Assembly (NCBI RefSeq): GCF_020178975.1
Contig: NZ_JAHXBU010000093.1
Location: forward strand, 496,001 to 560,000
DNA from: Cesiribacter sp. SM1
GTDB lineage: Bacteria; Bacteroidota; Bacteroidia; Cytophagales; Cyclobacteriaceae
DNA length: 64,000 nucleotides
Reading direction: 5' to 3'
The position numbers and the translations under genes are program-made. This document shows positions 42,918 through 52,897 of this stretch, in pieces; positions within the stretch are counted from its first letter, which is position 1, and every line of letters starts with the position of its first letter. The notes under the pieces were generated by a model that was not told where the DNA came from, searched no databases, and saw only the letters and a program-made list of their open reading frames with translations.

Positions 42918-42943
42918 ATGTTAGTTCTGATATAGCCTAACAT
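42918..42943 (+). promoter_or_regulatory. Hairpin in the leader of the export gene
   Basis: A 7 bp stem ATGTTAG/CTAACAT with a 12 nt loop lies in the 262 bp gap between the antiterminator and the Wza-like gene. No T run follows, so it is not an obvious terminator. Confidence 0.35.
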
Positions 42944-43061
42944 CAGGAAATGTGGACCAGCGTGGGGTTGCGCATGCAGTTAGGGTAACAACACAGATTG
43001 TATGTCCTGCTACAGTTTATTCAGCAAAACGGAAAGCATCATTCAAGACTAATCTTACTAA

Positions 43062-43856
43062 ATGAAAATGAAAGTCAATATAATATACCTACTCGTGCTG
43101 ATGGTAATGGGATCCTGCATGCAGAGAAACCTTACGTATTTGAGTGATCTGGAAGATGAAGCTATGTTGTATAACAAGAGAGTTTACACCGAAGAAGTTA
43201 CTAACCTGCCGGATCCATTGTTTCAGCCAAATGATTTGATCAGTATATCTGTAACCAGCCTTAACTACGAATCTAATACGCTGTTCAACAGAGGTGAAAT
43301 TGTGCCGGTGCATAATGCTACAAGCAATGGCAGCCCGGGTGTTTACCAGGAGGGCTATCTGGTAGACAAAGAAGGCTATATAGATTTCCCTGTTTTAGGA
43401 AGATTGAAGGTAGGAGGTCTTTCAAAGTCTGAGCTAAAGGCTAACCTTACCCAAGAGTTAAAGCAGTACCTGAAAGACCCGATTGTAAACATCCGTTACC
43501 TCAACTACAGAATTACAGTAATAGGAGAAGTTAACCGGCCTGGTACATTTACCATACCCTCAGAAAACATTACCGTACTGGAGGCTCTTGGTATGGCCGG
43601 CGACATGACTGCCTTTGGTAAAAGAGAAAATGTACTGATCATCAGGCACGAAGATGGTGTACGCAAAGTCACCAGGCTGAATCTAAACAACAGCGATGTG
43701 CTTGACTCCCCTTATTTCTTTCTGAAACAGAACGATGTGCTGTATATAGAAGCCGTAAGGTCAAAGGCAGAGCAGGCCAGCACAACCAGAAGCAACATTT
43801 CTCTTGGGCTTTCGGTGGTCTCAATCATCACACTAATATTGACAAGATTCCTATAA
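43062..43856 (+). CDS. Wza-like polysaccharide export lipoprotein
   Basis: Outer-membrane polysaccharide export (OPX) protein. The lipoprotein signal ends MVMGSC (Cys 19). A Poly_export domain spans about residues 50-150 (QPNDLISISVTS, then EGYIDFPVLGRLKVGGL), followed by an SLBB domain (ITVIGEVNRPGTFTIPSENI). A hydrophobic segment at the C-terminus (LSVVSIITLILTRFL) is a known feature of Bacteroidota OPX proteins. The 264-residue length is shorter than E. coli Wza, with one SLBB domain in place of two. It precedes the Wzc-like kinase by 10 bp, its expected partner. Confidence 0.93.
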   Translation: MKMKVNIIYLLVLMVMGSCMQRNLTYLSDLEDEAMLYNKRVYTEEVTNLPDPLFQPNDLISISVTSLNYESNTLFNRGEIVPVHNATSNGSPGVYQEGYLVDKEGYIDFPVLGRLKVGGLSKSELKANLTQELKQYLKDPIVNIRYLNYRITVIGEVNRPGTFTIPSENITVLEALGMAGDMTAFGKRENVLIIRHEDGVRKVTRLNLNNSDVLDSPYFFLKQNDVLYIEAVRSKAEQASTTRSNISLGLSVVSIITLILTRFL

Positions 43857-43866
43857 GCTTAAAGGT

Positions 43867-46254
43867 ATGACAGAAAGAGAAAACTACAGTGGTGGCACAG
43901 AATATGGCGAGTTAGACCTGAAAGCTACCCTATTAACATACCTGCGTTACTGGTATCTGTTTTTAATTGGTGTGAGTGTTTCACTGGGCATTGCTTATGT
44001 ATACCTGATGCAGGCAGTGCCCGAGTACAACATAGAAAGTAAAATACTGATTAAGAGCGACAAGAATGCAGCAAATCTTTCTGGTGGAGATCTTTTCAGT
44101 GAACTGGATATGTTCAAAACCACCACTAATATAGATAATGATATAGAGATCCTGCGGTCAAACAGCTTAATGCATAGGGTGCTGTCGGAGTTGTCCTTGC
44201 ATACAAGCTATTATGTTCAGGGGCATTTCCGAGATACAGAAGTATATGGTGCAGACAACCCAGTTAAGATTGTGGTAAATGAACTGGACTCTTCGGCCTA
44301 TGGAAAAACCATTATGCTGCATATCAGTAACCAGAATTCGTTTAGCATAGAAGAGGAAACGGCAACAGGAAGCACTATCAGCAAGCATCATTTCGGTGAA
44401 ACTGTAAAAAAATCCTATGGTACATTCACAGTGCATGCTTCTGCAGAATACAGCAAGCCAGGCTATAGTGGACCCATCCTGGTGAAGTTTCATAACATAG
44501 AAAAGCTTGCAAAAAACTACGCCCAGAAACTTACCATTTCACAATCAAACAAAATGGCAAGTGTGCTAACGCTAAGCTTAACAGATGCAGTAAGAACAAA
44601 GGGAAGAGATATTCTGAATAAGCTTATTGAAGTGTACAACAAAGAAGCCGTAGAAGACAAAAACCAGATAGCTTCCAATACTCTAGCTTTTATAGATGAA
44701 CGTTTAAGGTATCTTAATACCGAGCTAACCGATGTTGAAAAAGATGTTGAACAGTATAAACGACAGAACGCTGTAACAGATGTAAGCTCGCAGGTACGCC
44801 TTTACATGGAGCAGGCCAGCGATTACAATAAGCAGTTATCAGACCTGGGTGTGCAGATAGACGTGCTGGAGTCAATAGAAGATTATTTGCAAAAGCAGGG
44901 TAACGAATTTCAACTGGTGCCCAGTAGTTTGTCTATTCAGGATGCTACTTTGCTTGGGCTGATAACCAGGTTTAACGAGCTGAAGCTTGACAGGGAGCGT
45001 ATGCTGCGGACTACAGAGGCAAACAACCCACTGGTAAGGAACATGAGTGAACAACTGACTAACTTGCGGGTGAACATTCTGGAGAACTTACGAAATATCA
45101 AAAACGGCCTTGTGATTGCCCATCGTAACCTGCGGAACAAATCACAACAGTTTGGCTCAAAAATTCAGCAGGCGCCCACCATAGAACGCGATTTGCAGGA
45201 AATTGGTAGGCAGCAGGGTATCAAGGAAGCACTTTATTTGTACTTGCTCCAGAAGCGGGAAGAATCCGGGCTTTCGCTGGCGGCTACTATTTCCAGTTCC
45301 CGGGTTATAGATCCTGCAACCCCGGATGATTATCCTATCAGCCCCAAAAAGTCTACAACCTATGTAATTGCCATTTTACTGGGCTTATGCATACCCTTTG
45401 CAGGCATTTACATCAAAGAGATGTTAAATGATAAGGTGCAGATCATCAAAGATGTGCAGTATGCTACCGATACCCCAATTTTAGGAGAAGTAATTCATAA
45501 TGGATCGGGTGATACCCTGGCTGTAACCGAAAAACAACGTACGCCCATTGCGGAAATGTTTCGTCTTATTCGTACCAATCTGCAGTTTGCAACTGCAGGC
45601 AAGCAAAACAAGGTGATTCTTATTACCTCCAGCATGAGTGGCGAAGGCAAAACATTCTTTAGTATCAATTTGGGTGCAAGCTTAGCGCTTATAGGAAAAA
45701 GAGTAGTAATTCTAAGCTTTGACCTGCGCAAACCTAAGCTTATGCACGACTTAGGCTTATCTAATGAAGTCGGGATTACAAATTACCTTATTTCAGGCAA
45801 AATGACTGTTGATGAGGTTATTATTCCCTCCCAGAGTGTATCGGGTCTTTTCCTGATCGGTTCTGGCCCCATACCACCAAACCCGGCAGAGTTGATGATT
45901 AGCCAGAGGGTAACTACCTTTTTTGATGAACTAAAAGAACGCTTTGACTATATCCTTATAGATACAGCTCCGGTAGGGCAGGTGGCTGATGCATTTACAC
46001 TAACCCACCTGGTAGATTCGTGCATCTACATTGTACGCTATGGCTATACCTATAAGGCGCAGTTAGATATTGTAGAGGATATCTATAAAACAAAGAAGAT
46101 CAGCCACCCCATGATAGTACTCAATGATGCCAAACGTAAAAACAGCTATGGTTATGGCTATGGCTATGGATACGGGTATGGCTATGGTTACGGCAGTGGA
46201 AACGGAAATGGTAAAGCCAGTCATAAAGATAAAACCGCACTGGCAACCAGCTAA
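43867..46254 (+). CDS. Wzc-like chain-length regulator and tyrosine autokinase
   Basis: Inner-membrane co-polymerase fused to a BY-kinase, controlling polymerisation and export. The first membrane segment is near residues 32-52, a Wzz domain and long coiled coil follow to about 470, then a second membrane segment (about 497-517). The kinase domain has Walker A S591-G-E-G-K595-T (SSMSGEGKTFFS), Walker A' (VVILSFDLRKPK) and Walker B (YILIDTAPVG). The C-terminus holds eight Tyr in a perfect (Tyr-Gly)8 run, the probable autophosphorylation cluster. It lies 10 bp after the Wza-like gene. Confidence 0.94.
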   Translation: MTERENYSGGTEYGELDLKATLLTYLRYWYLFLIGVSVSLGIAYVYLMQAVPEYNIESKILIKSDKNAANLSGGDLFSELDMFKTTTNIDNDIEILRSNSLMHRVLSELSLHTSYYVQGHFRDTEVYGADNPVKIVVNELDSSAYGKTIMLHISNQNSFSIEEETATGSTISKHHFGETVKKSYGTFTVHASAEYSKPGYSGPILVKFHNIEKLAKNYAQKLTISQSNKMASVLTLSLTDAVRTKGRDILNKLIEVYNKEAVEDKNQIASNTLAFIDERLRYLNTELTDVEKDVEQYKRQNAVTDVSSQVRLYMEQASDYNKQLSDLGVQIDVLESIEDYLQKQGNEFQLVPSSLSIQDATLLGLITRFNELKLDRERMLRTTEANNPLVRNMSEQLTNLRVNILENLRNIKNGLVIAHRNLRNKSQQFGSKIQQAPTIERDLQEIGRQQGIKEALYLYLLQKREESGLSLAATISSSRVIDPATPDDYPISPKKSTTYVIAILLGLCIPFAGIYIKEMLNDKVQIIKDVQYATDTPILGEVIHNGSGDTLAVTEKQRTPIAEMFRLIRTNLQFATAGKQNKVILITSSMSGEGKTFFSINLGASLALIGKRVVILSFDLRKPKLMHDLGLSNEVGITNYLISGKMTVDEVIIPSQSVSGLFLIGSGPIPPNPAELMISQRVTTFFDELKERFDYILIDTAPVGQVADAFTLTHLVDSCIYIVRYGYTYKAQLDIVEDIYKTKKISHPMIVLNDAKRKNSYGYGYGYGYGYGYGYGSGNGNGKASHKDKTALATS
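46147..46194 (+). repeat. (Tyr-Gly)8 hexanucleotide repeat in the kinase tail
   Basis: Eight consecutive TAY-GGN codon pairs encode Tyr-Gly repeats. Synonymous codons vary, which indicates selection on the protein more than recent slippage, though copy number could still change. Confidence 0.85.
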
Positions 46255-46322
46255 ACACTTCACAGAAATCAGGTAATCAGTCTATAATTTCCCCTTCCCA
46301 ACTAAATCTTTTTTTCCTGCGA

Positions 46323-47720
46323 ATGTCAGTTAAACTTAGTCTTCTGCGCAATATGGGGGCCGGAGCCTGGGGCAATATCTCCAATGTTTTGATTCGCCTA
46401 GTTCAGGTTCCCTTGTTACTAGCCTTTGTAGGCGTGGAAGATTACGGAAGATGGCTTGTTCTTAGCTCACTTCCTTCCTGGTTAACCCTGGCTAACCTGG
46501 GTTTTGGCAGTGTAGCGTCAAATGAAATGACCATGGCCGTTGCTGCCGGAGATATTCCAAAAGCCCGAAGTCTCTATTCTACCACCTTTTTACTTATTAC
46601 AGGGATTGCGGTTGCAGGCTTTTTGCTAAGTCTGGCTCTGGTCCCTTTTATTCCCTGGGAAGATTTTCTCAAGGTATCATCCAGCAGGCACCGTGAGCTG
46701 TCTGCTGCCATGATCTGGCTGGTAATGTCTGTGTTCGTTTCTTTCTATGGTGAATTATTCGGTGGCAGGTACCGGGCAGCACAAAAGGCGCACCTGGGCA
46801 TGTTGCTTTCAAGCTTAAAGCCCTGGATATCTTTATTGCTTCTGTTTTTGGTGCTCAACTTCAGCACAAGGTTCGATTACATCGCCTTTGCAACATTCTG
46901 TTCTCTGCTTGTTTATTTGCTGTTGCTGCAGTGGTTAAGTTTTCGAGCCTTGCCAGAGTTAAATTTTTCATTGTTGCATGTTCAAAAGAAGTGGTTCAAA
47001 GATTTATTTAAAAAAGGAGTAGCTTTTCAGGCATTTCCCTTGGGGAACGCCCTGCTTTTTCAGGGAAATCTGTTGGTGGTGCAGTTTGTGTTAGGGCCTG
47101 CAGCCGTAGCACTTTTTGGTACTGCCAGAACTTTGGTGAGATCTGTTAACCAGGTTATAAGTTTGATCATGCATTCCATCTGGCCGGAACTGAGCTACAG
47201 GTTTGGCTCCGGAGATATGGTAAGTAGCGCCAGGCTGCATCGCATAGGGGTTGGTTTATCGGTATTGGCTGCAGGCTTTGGGGTGCTGGTTCTTGCCATA
47301 ATAGGCCCTTATATGTATGAATTATGGGTAGGCAAAACAATATCACTTCCACTGCAGCTGTTATTGGTTTTTCTGCTGCCCATTCCTTTTAATGCCCTCT
47401 GGATTACGAGCAGTGTGGTTCATTCGGCCTGTAATCAGCACGAAGGTCTGGCTAAACGATATCTGGTCGCCACAATCCTTAGCCTGTTATCATGTGTTGT
47501 TCTGGCCCACTTTCAGGGCATGGAAGGCGCTGCGCTTTCCACGCTGGTGGTAGATGTATTGTTGATTCCATATGTTTTCACCAGGTCACTGCAACTCACA
47601 AACGATACCTGGAAAGCTTTTATTCCCGGTCTGGCAGAAGAGGCTACAGCCGCTATAGCAGCTGTGCGTAAACTACGGACCTTGCTACCATTAGGGGGTA
47701 AGGCAAAGCAAAAGGTGTAA
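46323..47720 (+). CDS. Polysaccharide flippase (Wzx/MATE-like)
   Basis: An integral membrane protein of 465 residues with about 12 hydrophobic segments and the N-terminal pattern of the polysaccharide transporter family (NMGAGAWGNISNVLIRLVQVP, then YGRWLVLSSLPSWLTLANLGFG). It probably flips the lipid-linked repeat unit to the periplasm. The 68 bp gap after the kinase and the 17 bp gap to the next glycosyltransferase suggest one operon. The C-terminal 35 residues are basic and cytoplasmic. Confidence 0.88.
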   Translation: MSVKLSLLRNMGAGAWGNISNVLIRLVQVPLLLAFVGVEDYGRWLVLSSLPSWLTLANLGFGSVASNEMTMAVAAGDIPKARSLYSTTFLLITGIAVAGFLLSLALVPFIPWEDFLKVSSSRHRELSAAMIWLVMSVFVSFYGELFGGRYRAAQKAHLGMLLSSLKPWISLLLLFLVLNFSTRFDYIAFATFCSLLVYLLLLQWLSFRALPELNFSLLHVQKKWFKDLFKKGVAFQAFPLGNALLFQGNLLVVQFVLGPAAVALFGTARTLVRSVNQVISLIMHSIWPELSYRFGSGDMVSSARLHRIGVGLSVLAAGFGVLVLAIIGPYMYELWVGKTISLPLQLLLVFLLPIPFNALWITSSVVHSACNQHEGLAKRYLVATILSLLSCVVLAHFQGMEGAALSTLVVDVLLIPYVFTRSLQLTNDTWKAFIPGLAEEATAAIAAVRKLRTLLPLGGKAKQKV

Positions 47721-47737
47721 TACACAATTAAATACAA

Positions 47738-48895
47738 ATGAGCACAAGCGTAACGCAGATTACAATAGGGAGATTTCATCATTTTCACCTCGCCAGGCAA
47801 ATGGAAAAGCATGGGCTGCTGGATAGTATCTGGACCGGCTATCCCCGTTTCAAACTGCGCGATGAGCAGGGTGTTCCCCCTGAAAAAATTCAGACTTTTC
47901 CCTGGTTACAAACCTTCTACATGTCGCGCTGGCGCTTAGGATTGGCAGATTGGAAATGGCTGGGTAAAGAATGTGCCTGGTGGGGACATGAAACCCTGGA
48001 CAGACACGTAGCCGCTAAGATTAAAAAGCCTACAACCCTGATTGCACTTTCCGGTAGTGGATTAAATGCCGGTAAAGCGGTAAAAAGAACTGGCGGCTAC
48101 TACATCTGTGACAGGGGCTCTTCACACATTCGCTATCAGAATCAGATCTTAAATGAAGAGTACAAGCGCTGGGGGCTTAGCTTTCAGGGAGTAGACCCTC
48201 GAATTATGCAGAAGGAAGAAGAGGAGTATGCATTAGCCGACAGGATCACCATTCCATCTGAATATGTAAGGCAATCCTTTATAAAGTTAGGCGTACCACC
48301 TGATAAACTGGTGAAAATTCCCTACGGTACACGCCTGGAACGCTTCAATAAAGTAACAGATCCTCCAGCAGACAGGTTTAGGGTCCTATGGGTAGGCAGT
48401 GTGAGTATTCGAAAAGGCTTTTTTGATTTATTGGAAGCATTTCAGCAGCTAAAACACCCTAAAAAAGAATTGGTGGTGGTTGGAGTTGTCTCTGCCGAAG
48501 TTAAAAGCAGACTTTCATCATTCTCTTTGCAGGGAGTACAATTCAGGGGCTTAGTACCCAATGCCGAACTAGCCCGGATTTATAGCAGTGCCCATGTTTT
48601 TGTGCTGTCGAGTATTGAAGAGGGCCTGGCCATGGTACAGGGGGAGGCACTTGCCTGTGGCTGCCCGGTAATAGCTACAAGCCATACTGGCTGCGAAGAT
48701 TTATTTACCGATGGCATAGAAGGTTTTGTTGTTCCTATCCGCACCCCAAAAGCAATCTGTGACCGCCTGCAGCAAATAGCCGACGATCCAGCCCTGCAGG
48801 CCAGAATGTCGGAGGCAGCTTTGGAACGAGTGAAAGCGATGAAAGGCTGGGACAGCTATGGAAATGCCTTTGTAAATATGATGAAGACACTTTAA
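47738..48895 (+). CDS. Glycosyltransferase, GT-B fold, family 4-like
   Basis: A 385-residue sugar transferase. The C-terminal donor domain has VLWVGSVSIRKGFFDLLEAF and the E-x7-E type motif EEGLAMVQGEALACGCPVI, with ATSHTGCEDLF after it. The N-terminal acceptor domain includes SVTQITIGRFHHFHLARQ and a TLIALSGSGLNAG stretch. The sugar and acceptor cannot be told from sequence. It follows the flippase by 17 bp. Confidence 0.88.
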   Translation: MSTSVTQITIGRFHHFHLARQMEKHGLLDSIWTGYPRFKLRDEQGVPPEKIQTFPWLQTFYMSRWRLGLADWKWLGKECAWWGHETLDRHVAAKIKKPTTLIALSGSGLNAGKAVKRTGGYYICDRGSSHIRYQNQILNEEYKRWGLSFQGVDPRIMQKEEEEYALADRITIPSEYVRQSFIKLGVPPDKLVKIPYGTRLERFNKVTDPPADRFRVLWVGSVSIRKGFFDLLEAFQQLKHPKKELVVVGVVSAEVKSRLSSFSLQGVQFRGLVPNAELARIYSSAHVFVLSSIEEGLAMVQGEALACGCPVIATSHTGCEDLFTDGIEGFVVPIRTPKAICDRLQQIADDPALQARMSEAALERVKAMKGWDSYGNAFVNMMKTL

Positions 48896-48997
48896 AAGCA
48901 TCAAGGGTAGAGGGCATTAAAGCTGCGAAGGCTAACAGCGGGTCTGCATCATCAGAGATTATACCTTTTTTGACTTTTCTGATATAGATACACAAGA

Positions 48998-50026
48998 ATG
49001 ATAAGTGCAGCAGATCTAAAATCTCCTACAAACCTTAAGACCAATGAAGGTCTGTTCAATTTTGTAATTGAATGTAATGACTCGGAATTGGAAGGGTTTT
49101 TATCCCTAACACCAAATGACCGGGTAGAGGTATTCAGCAGGGGCAGGGGAGATTTGTGCTGGTGCCTTCAAACATACTACCTGTTGGCGCAGCATGGAAA
49201 GCTGTCCGTGCAATGTTCAAATCATCTGCAGGAAGGTTGTATAAACATTGTGCATTCCAGCCAGCTGCTAAAAGTAAAAGGGAGTGCACAGGAGTTTATT
49301 GTTTGTGTACAGGCTGATTATCCCCACCGGCCATGGGCACAGTATCACATTGTTCAGAATGGAAACAGGCGCACTGCAAATGCCTCCTATATACCACATT
49401 GGGTACAGCCTGGCTTAATCAGGCGAAACCCCAACCGTAAGGGAGTAACAAGGGTGGCATATGCAGGGGCTCCCATTAAGGGAAATCTGGCGGGGCCCGA
49501 AAACAGCTGGCAGAATCTACTCAGGCCACATGGCATCGAATTTGTGTTGCTTACCAGCGGTTTTTGGCACGATCTCAGTGCTGTGGATGTACTGGTTGGC
49601 ATCAGAAGTTTTTCAAAAAAATCTTATGATCTAAAACCGGCCAGCAAGCTTTTTAATGCCTGGCATGCTCAAATACCTTTTATAGGGGGATATGACTCTG
49701 CCTATAGGGAGGTTGGTGCACCCGGTGAGGATTACCTGATGGTTACTACGCCTGAAGAATTTGTAACAGCTGTGTTACGCCTGCGTGATGAACCGGAGCT
49801 CTATGCCAGACTGGTGCGGCAGGGAGAAGAAAAAGCCAGGCTTTATACCCAACAGGCCATTACAGAGATCTGGGAAAAAACACTAAGCCAGGCTATCATT
49901 GGCAGATACGAGCAATGGAAACGCAGGCCGGGCCTTGAGCATCTTCGGTTTAGCATGATGTACGACCTGGGCTTGTTTGAACACAACACCAAACAGCTGG
50001 TGAAGAGAGCTCTGAAAGCTTTTTAA
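48998..50026 (+). CDS. Divergent glycosyltransferase-like protein
   Basis: The 342-residue protein is soluble and has no signal peptide. The C-terminal half looks like a degenerate GT-B donor domain: VDVLVGIRSFSKKSYDLKPASK, then KLFNAWHAQIPFIGGYDSAY where a nucleotide-sugar loop would be, and PEEFVTAVLRLRDEPELY near the end. The N-terminal half (SLTPNDRVEVFSRGRGDLCW, PHRPWAQYHIVQNG) I cannot assign. The usual E-x7-E motif is not present, so activity is uncertain. The position between a family 4-like transferase and the putative polymerase supports a role in the same polysaccharide. Confidence 0.65.
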   Translation: MISAADLKSPTNLKTNEGLFNFVIECNDSELEGFLSLTPNDRVEVFSRGRGDLCWCLQTYYLLAQHGKLSVQCSNHLQEGCINIVHSSQLLKVKGSAQEFIVCVQADYPHRPWAQYHIVQNGNRRTANASYIPHWVQPGLIRRNPNRKGVTRVAYAGAPIKGNLAGPENSWQNLLRPHGIEFVLLTSGFWHDLSAVDVLVGIRSFSKKSYDLKPASKLFNAWHAQIPFIGGYDSAYREVGAPGEDYLMVTTPEEFVTAVLRLRDEPELYARLVRQGEEKARLYTQQAITEIWEKTLSQAIIGRYEQWKRRPGLEHLRFSMMYDLGLFEHNTKQLVKRALKAF

Positions 50027-50055
50027 ATTATTCATCAACACAACATAGCTTAGGT

Positions 50056-51747
50056 ATGTATCACAACCATTCACTTACAAGGATTAGGAAAGCAACAGCC
50101 GATTCTAAGGCGGCTAGGTTGCAAAGTCCTGATAAGGGAGGGTTCTTGTCGAGCTTTATACGAGGGTCCTGGCTTGTGCTGATACTGTTTTCTGTATTGC
50201 AGCTTGCTTTTTTCTGGAGCCTCCCAAACATGGTGGCGGTAGTGTGTGTGTTTATAGTCTGGCTTTTGTTTACCAGGTTCTTTCTTCAGTTGCCAGTACT
50301 TAACACATATCCTATTTCCAGCTTTCTGGTACTGGGGTTTGCCACCACACAGTTTTACTTTCCATTAGTGTTTACCCTGCTGGAGGGCAAACCAATCATA
50401 TTTAACATGGAGCTCCCTTATGAGGTTTTCGTGCACTCGCTTGCAGCATTTGTGGTGGTGTTGATTACCCATGTTCTCTATCGCTCCTTTAGCAGAAAAC
50501 ATCTGAAAAGGCCCCGCTCCTTGTTGATAAAGGCCGGGTTCTTTATTACCCCAACAAATTTGCAGCTTTGGATAATGGGCTTTATGGGACTGGCTGCAAT
50601 GTTTTATGTTTATTTTTATTCTCCTTCTGTTGGCCATCAGATATCAGGTGCAGGAGATAAATTCGTACAGGGGCTTATTACTTTTTCGTATGCTCCATTT
50701 TTTATTCCTTTTAGCAAGTTGTACGGAAAGCATGAGGTTAACCTGAAGAAAGTTGTACCCCTGCTGATTATTTTCACTATTCTTCTTTTTATAGTAAGCC
50801 TAGGGCGCAACAGCAGGGGAGCTTTTATGTTAGGCTTCACCTCTGTTGGATTTACCTTTATACTGGCACTCTTGCTTGGAAAAATAAGAACACGACTGTT
50901 TACTGCACGAAACCTGGCTCTGGCAGCCTTAGGGCTTTGGTTTTTTACCGGTCCTCTGGCCGATCTGGCCACGGCAATGGTGATTGTGCGTGGGCAACGC
51001 GATGAGATTGGCAGAACAGAGCTGATTTCCCTAACACTGGAAGCTTTTCAGGATAAGGAATCGATCCGGAGGTATAGGTTGGAAGGCATTACACAGGAGC
51101 GGGAATGGGACGAACAGTATATGGATAACATGTTTCTGGCCAGGTTTTCAAACATCAAATACATTGATGCCAGTTTGGTGGAGGCTTCTAAAATAAACGA
51201 ACAGGATCCATCTCTATTCAACTTTTCCATCGATCGCCTGTTTGCTTCACTTCCTTTGCCTGTACTAAATGTTTTTGGAATAAACGTAGATAAAGAAAGT
51301 GTAATCAGCTATTCGTTCGGAGATTACCTGCATTATAAGGCAGGATCAGGAGCGGTGGTATTGGGTGGCTATAAAACAGGGCATTTTGCTGGCACTGGCA
51401 TGGCTGCCTTTGGCCTGTGGTATTTGCTTATTCTTGGCGTAGGTATGTTAGGCTCTTTTTATGTTTTTGACAAGCTAAGGCTAGTAAAACAGGCAACCGG
51501 CACAGTGGCAGGAAAAGGTAAGGAGCCAGTCTTTAGTTTTTGCGGCCTGTTGGTGCTTAGCTCTGTATTTATGTTTCTGCCTGCTGAAAGTGTAACAGAA
51601 CCTTTCGAATTTTTAATAAGAGGCAGCATTCAAATGCTGCTACTCTATTTTCTTGTTTTTCATCTCACCCGCTTCCTGAGTAGTTTATACAAAGGCCTGT
51701 TACCTGTTGGGCTGCTAAGACACAGGAGAAGAAGAGCATTTCAATAA
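50056..51747 (+). CDS. Putative polysaccharide polymerase (Wzy-like) membrane protein
   Basis: The 563-residue protein has about 11-12 hydrophobic segments and a large loop at about residues 315-440, the usual topology of O-antigen/capsule polymerases. The sequence FIVSLGRNSRGAFMLGF near residue 250 resembles the conserved Arg-rich region of oligosaccharide repeat-unit polymerases. Sequence similarity among such enzymes is weak, so the call rests on topology and place in the locus. No other candidate polymerase lies within the visible part of the locus. Confidence 0.72.
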   Translation: MYHNHSLTRIRKATADSKAARLQSPDKGGFLSSFIRGSWLVLILFSVLQLAFFWSLPNMVAVVCVFIVWLLFTRFFLQLPVLNTYPISSFLVLGFATTQFYFPLVFTLLEGKPIIFNMELPYEVFVHSLAAFVVVLITHVLYRSFSRKHLKRPRSLLIKAGFFITPTNLQLWIMGFMGLAAMFYVYFYSPSVGHQISGAGDKFVQGLITFSYAPFFIPFSKLYGKHEVNLKKVVPLLIIFTILLFIVSLGRNSRGAFMLGFTSVGFTFILALLLGKIRTRLFTARNLALAALGLWFFTGPLADLATAMVIVRGQRDEIGRTELISLTLEAFQDKESIRRYRLEGITQEREWDEQYMDNMFLARFSNIKYIDASLVEASKINEQDPSLFNFSIDRLFASLPLPVLNVFGINVDKESVISYSFGDYLHYKAGSGAVVLGGYKTGHFAGTGMAAFGLWYLLILGVGMLGSFYVFDKLRLVKQATGTVAGKGKEPVFSFCGLLVLSSVFMFLPAESVTEPFEFLIRGSIQMLLLYFLVFHLTRFLSSLYKGLLPVGLLRHRRRRAFQ

Positions 51748-51790
51748 GCGGAAGTTTTGATAACAACAATATAGAACAGTACCCCAGCAG

Positions 51791-52897
51791 ATGGCAAAAA
51801 TTCTCTATTTTGGAAGCAGCAGCCCTGGTTCTACAACTGCCCACCGTGCAAAAGCATTGGAGCGGATGGGCCATGTGGTGATGAGTTACAATCCCGCAGG
51901 GGCAATTACAGGTTTGCTGTCCTCCCACTGGCTGAACCCTGTACACTTCCGGACAGGATACAGGCTTGTACAGGCCCAGTTGTCGCGGTGGATGGGGCAA
52001 CTCTTGTCGTCAATACCATCGCCAGATCTGGTTATAGTAAACAGCGGAGAGTTGCTGGGGCCGGCGTGCCTGGTAGCCTTAAAGCAGTTAAACTGTCCTG
52101 TAGTGCTCTACAACAACGATGATCCAACAGGAGGCCGGGATGGCAACCGTTTTGATATGCTGCTACAGTCAGTTCCCTACTATGATCTCTGTGTGGTAAG
52201 GCGTAAAGAAAATGTTGAGGAATACAAGGCACTTGGTGCAAAGAAGGTGCTGTTGGTGCGGATGTCTTACGATGAAGTAGCCCATAAACCTTTTGCAGAC
52301 AGCTCAGAGATTCCTGCAATTTACCAGTCGGATGTAGCCTTTATTGGTACCTGGATGCGCGGCGAAAAGCGGGATGAATTTTTGTTAGCGCTCAAACAGC
52401 AGGGCATAGCTGTAAGTATTTGGGGCCATCGCTGGGAGAAATCACCCCTATGGAAAGAGCTTAAGCCTAACTACCGGGGAGGTGCCCTGAATGGCCCCGC
52501 CTATGTAGCTGCCATACAGGGTTCAAAGCTGTGCCTCGGGTTTCTCTCTAAAGGAAACCGCGATTTACACACCAGAAGATCTGTGGAAATTCCTTTTGCA
52601 GGCGGCTTGCTCTGTGCAGAAAGAACTTCTGAACATTTGGAGATGTACGCAGAAGGAACAGAGGCCCTTTTTTGGGCAGATGCTGCGGAGTGTGCTGCAG
52701 TTTGTAAAAAAATGCTGGCAGATGATACGCAGCGAGAAGAAATCAGGCAAGCAGGTATGCGCAGGGTAAAGGCACTTGGTGTAGGTAATGAAACAATTTG
52801 TAATCTCATTATTCAGGCATCACTAAGCCTAAAAGACTTTAGAAAACCTACGTCTTCACATCCTTTTTATGAAATCGCCACAACTACTAGTATTTGA
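51791..52897 (+). CDS. CgeB-like glycosyltransferase
   Basis: The 368-residue protein starts with MAKILYFGSSSPGSTTAHRA, a GT-B N-terminal fold. It has the central VVLYNNDDPTGGRDGNRFDM and DVAFIGTWMRGEKRDEFLLAL blocks of the CgeB/DUF3880-type transferases, and ends with RRSVEIPFAGGLLCAE plus a Glyco_trans_1_2-like tail. The final 29 bp overlap the start of the next gene in another frame, which implies coupled translation. Confidence 0.82.
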   Translation: MAKILYFGSSSPGSTTAHRAKALERMGHVVMSYNPAGAITGLLSSHWLNPVHFRTGYRLVQAQLSRWMGQLLSSIPSPDLVIVNSGELLGPACLVALKQLNCPVVLYNNDDPTGGRDGNRFDMLLQSVPYYDLCVVRRKENVEEYKALGAKKVLLVRMSYDEVAHKPFADSSEIPAIYQSDVAFIGTWMRGEKRDEFLLALKQQGIAVSIWGHRWEKSPLWKELKPNYRGGALNGPAYVAAIQGSKLCLGFLSKGNRDLHTRRSVEIPFAGGLLCAERTSEHLEMYAEGTEALFWADAAECAAVCKKMLADDTQREEIRQAGMRRVKALGVGNETICNLIIQASLSLKDFRKPTSSHPFYEIATTTSI

